From: JBLIDK01 sp047632595
GTDB taxonomy: Bacteria > Bacteroidota > Bacteroidia > Sphingobacteriales > Sphingobacteriaceae
DNA: 6,569 nt
Direction: 5' to 3'
Assembly (NCBI GenBank): GCA_047632595.1
Contig: JBLIDK010000077.1
Location: forward strand, 1-6,569
Made by a program: the position numbers and the translations under genes. Of this stretch, positions 4,778 to 6,569 are shown piece after piece; within the stretch, counting starts at the first letter, position 1; each line of letters begins with the position of its first letter. The notes below the pieces were generated by a model. It had not been told where the DNA came from and did no database searches. It saw only the letters and a program-made list of their open reading frames with translations.

Positions 4778-6569
4778 AATACTTGTATCATTTTTTTCAT
4801 CCAAGGTTGCTTTACAACACTAAAACTCCAAGGCAAACTGTCCAATAATATGTCCACTGTTTTTTTTTCGACATGCAACATTACGGCATCTTGTTCAAAT
4901 GTCATCACCCCTTTTCTTTCTAAAAAAGTGTCCCTAAATCCCGCTATCGAGGTGTCTTTTAAGGCTTGCCAATTTCCAAGAACACCCTTTAGCAAACTCT
5001 CCGAAATTTCTTTTTCTTCTTCAGAAATTGTAATTGCTGTCCTTACTGGCATGTCAGTTGGCACACCACACAATACTTTATTTAACATCAGGTCAAATTC
5101 GTTGATCTCTGTTATACCTGTAACCAAAAACTGAGTTAAAACTGTTGCTCGCATGGCTGCATCTATATTTTTAAACTCATTGTTCTCCATCAGGTTTGTT
5201 AAGGTAAAAAATTGTGTCAAAAATGGCCACAAGAGGACCAATCCTGCATTATCTGTATGAAATGCAACGGAACTGCTGTCTTTCTTTTTCTTAAAGTCAT
5301 ATGGCACGCCTTTGGGCGTGGCTTTCACATTTAATGCTTCTGACTGCTTTTTTGTATCAGTGGCAATCTTGTTTTTTATTTTGTTGTGAGAAAGCAATAT
5401 GGTGCTTACAAGTTCATCTTCCAACATTTGCAGTTCACTATCTAGTGTCTTTAGGGTGGCCTTTTTGGTTTTAAAAAATTGTTTTGTTAATCCCGTAATG
5501 TAATAGGCATATAGTGCATCTTTCGTTATTTCTTGGTTTGTCACCAAATAGGTCAGCACTATTGCCTGAATAAACTTCTCTTTTACGTCTCCATAAAACC
5601 AATTTGATACATTATAAATTTTATTAAAATCGGATAGATAATACTTTACAAACAAATGATTGTTATTCGTTAACACATCTATCAATACTAATTGCTCGTT
5701 CTGGGTGAGTAAGTTAAATAGCTGAACTAATGTATCTGGTAACAATTCAGCCTTTTTTAGTGCAGAAATTAATTGCCTTGTTTTATGTTCATTTCTAGCT
5801 GAAATATTTTCTTTAATGGCAATTAGCACCTGCTCACTTATAAAAGAATTGGTTTTTAATTGTGCCACTATCTTTACTACATTTTCTTGTTCAGTTATTT
5901 TTCTAATTGATTCTAAATGATCTTTTGACTCTCCTACCTTTTTAGCATACACTTTTTTCAACTCTTTTATTACCAAAACAAAAGGAGATGAAATAGGTAC
6001 TACAGGTGAGGAAGCAACATCCATAAACTGGATCATAAGACCTTGAAAATCACCCTTAAAAACATGCGTCATGTGTTGCAATGTTTCTATTACAAAAGTC
6101 TTTAAATTATAACTTGTTCCTTTGCTAAAGCAGGACGCATGAAATACAGCATCCCATAGGTATAATTTAAACTCAGCCTTACCAACAGCACTACTTTGCT
6201 TCAACTGTTTTAACAAGTCAACGTAGGATACCATTGTTTTAAAATGAACTGGGGCAAGGAGTTTGATTACTTTAATTTTAGATTTTTCGGACAAGCTTTT
6301 AACCATAAACTTTCGGCTTTCGGGCTGTTTACATGCGCTTAGCAAAAGGCTTGCTAACGTTTCTTTTTTCCGCTCAAACAATTCATTAAAAACTGAATTG
6401 AATTGCCCTAATTTTAACCCACATTCCATGCCCCACCAAACATTATTTTGTTTCGTCAACATGTGTTCGAACCAATTTATTTTGGCAACCAAACTAATGT
6501 TTACAACCTCAGCCTCAGGAGGCGTTCTCTCGTCTTTGAGCTCATTATTCAATTCATGCAATAATTGAA
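4768..6569 (-). CDS. Contractile injection system tape measure protein (CIS_TMP family), 5' end beyond window
   Basis: Reading frame of at least 599 codons, open at the right edge. The C-terminal ~160 residues carry the CIS_TMP signature. Numbered from the in-frame TTG at 6561, these are NAGLVLLWPFL (438-448), FLVTG (478-482), LNKVLCGVP (493-501), LGNWQALKDTSIAGFRDTFL (528-547), ERKGVM, LLDSLPWSF (572-580) and QPWM near the end. The part before it is helical with a K-rich linker at about 394-428. A segment with ML...VWWG (34-44) resembles the FLxTGxLPWW element that in this family follows an N-terminal domain of roughly 100-plus residues. That domain is not in the window, so the TTG at 6561 is very unlikely to be the true start. 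Such proteins set the length of the inner tube and sheath in eCIS particles. Its stop overlaps the ATPase start by 10 nt. The start is missing because of the window boundary, not a mutation. Confidence 0.9.
   Translation of the reverse strand, partial: QLLHELNNELKDERTPPEAEVVNISLVAKINWFEHMLTKQNNVWWGMECGLKLGQFNSVFNELFERKKETLASLLLSACKQPESRKFMVKSLSEKSKIKVIKLLAPVHFKTMVSYVDLLKQLKQSSAVGKAEFKLYLWDAVFHASCFSKGTSYNLKTFVIETLQHMTHVFKGDFQGLMIQFMDVASSPVVPISSPFVLVIKELKKVYAKKVGESKDHLESIRKITEQENVVKIVAQLKTNSFISEQVLIAIKENISARNEHKTRQLISALKKAELLPDTLVQLFNLLTQNEQLVLIDVLTNNNHLFVKYYLSDFNKIYNVSNWFYGDVKEKFIQAIVLTYLVTNQEITKDALYAYYITGLTKQFFKTKKATLKTLDSELQMLEDELVSTILLSHNKIKNKIATDTKKQSEALNVKATPKGVPYDFKKKKDSSSVAFHTDNAGLVLLWPFLTQFFTLTNLMENNEFKNIDAAMRATVLTQFLVTGITEINEFDLMLNKVLCGVPTDMPVRTAITISEEEKEISESLLKGVLGNWQALKDTSIAGFRDTFLERKGVMTFEQDAVMLHVEKKTVDILLDSLPWSFSVVKQPWMKKMIQVLWR

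Noticed and set aside
4745..5134. Plus-strand 129-codon open frame opposite the tape measure gene
   Set aside because: It lies antisense to the conserved CIS_TMP C-terminal domain, and its peptide has no family features; a shadow frame.
6263..6568. Plus-strand 101-codon open frame at the right edge
   Set aside because: Antisense to the tape measure gene with no recognisable domain; a shadow frame.

Overview
The window most likely comes from a member of the Bacteroidota. It is AT-rich, start codons follow A-rich leaders without recognisable Shine-Dalgarno sequences, and the protein families (an AbrB-unlike small antitoxin with a RelE/ParE toxin, a DUF4157 protein with HEAWH, and a CIS_TMP-type tape measure protein) are ones I associate with that phylum. 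No species can be named from the sequence.

The main content is one edge of an extracellular contractile injection system (eCIS, the Afp/PVC/MAC-like phage-tail-derived machines). On the minus strand, reading in from the right edge, is the 3' part of a contractile injection system tape measure gene (4768-6569, open at the edge). It overlaps by 10 nt with an Afp15-like AAA+ ATPase gene (3425-4777). Converging on these from the left, on the plus strand, is a two-gene unit. Its first gene encodes a 692-residue protein of unknown family with about seven degenerate helical repeats and four C-terminal membrane segments (814-2892). Three nucleotides later follows a 170-residue DUF4157 protein (2896-3408), a family known to be enriched at eCIS loci and in eCIS cargo. 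The two convoys are separated by only 16 nt.

The left end holds a type II toxin-antitoxin module on the minus strand: a complete 82-residue antitoxin (67-315) overlapping by 8 nt the start of a RelE/ParE-like toxin that runs off the window (1-74). About 500 nt of AT-rich non-coding DNA (316-813) separates this module from the eCIS-linked genes. It contains a perfect 14-bp palindrome, a bulged hairpin, and an AT-rich hairpin overlapping a TATAAT-like box upstream of the membrane protein gene.

Working model (inference): the tape measure protein and ATPase serve assembly of the injection particle, the DUF4157 protein is a cargo or cargo-linked accessory, and the repeat/membrane protein is the least explained part. 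Its predicted topology (large cytoplasmic repeat arm, four membrane helices) and its tight linkage to the DUF4157 gene make it a candidate membrane anchor or loading/release factor for this eCIS.
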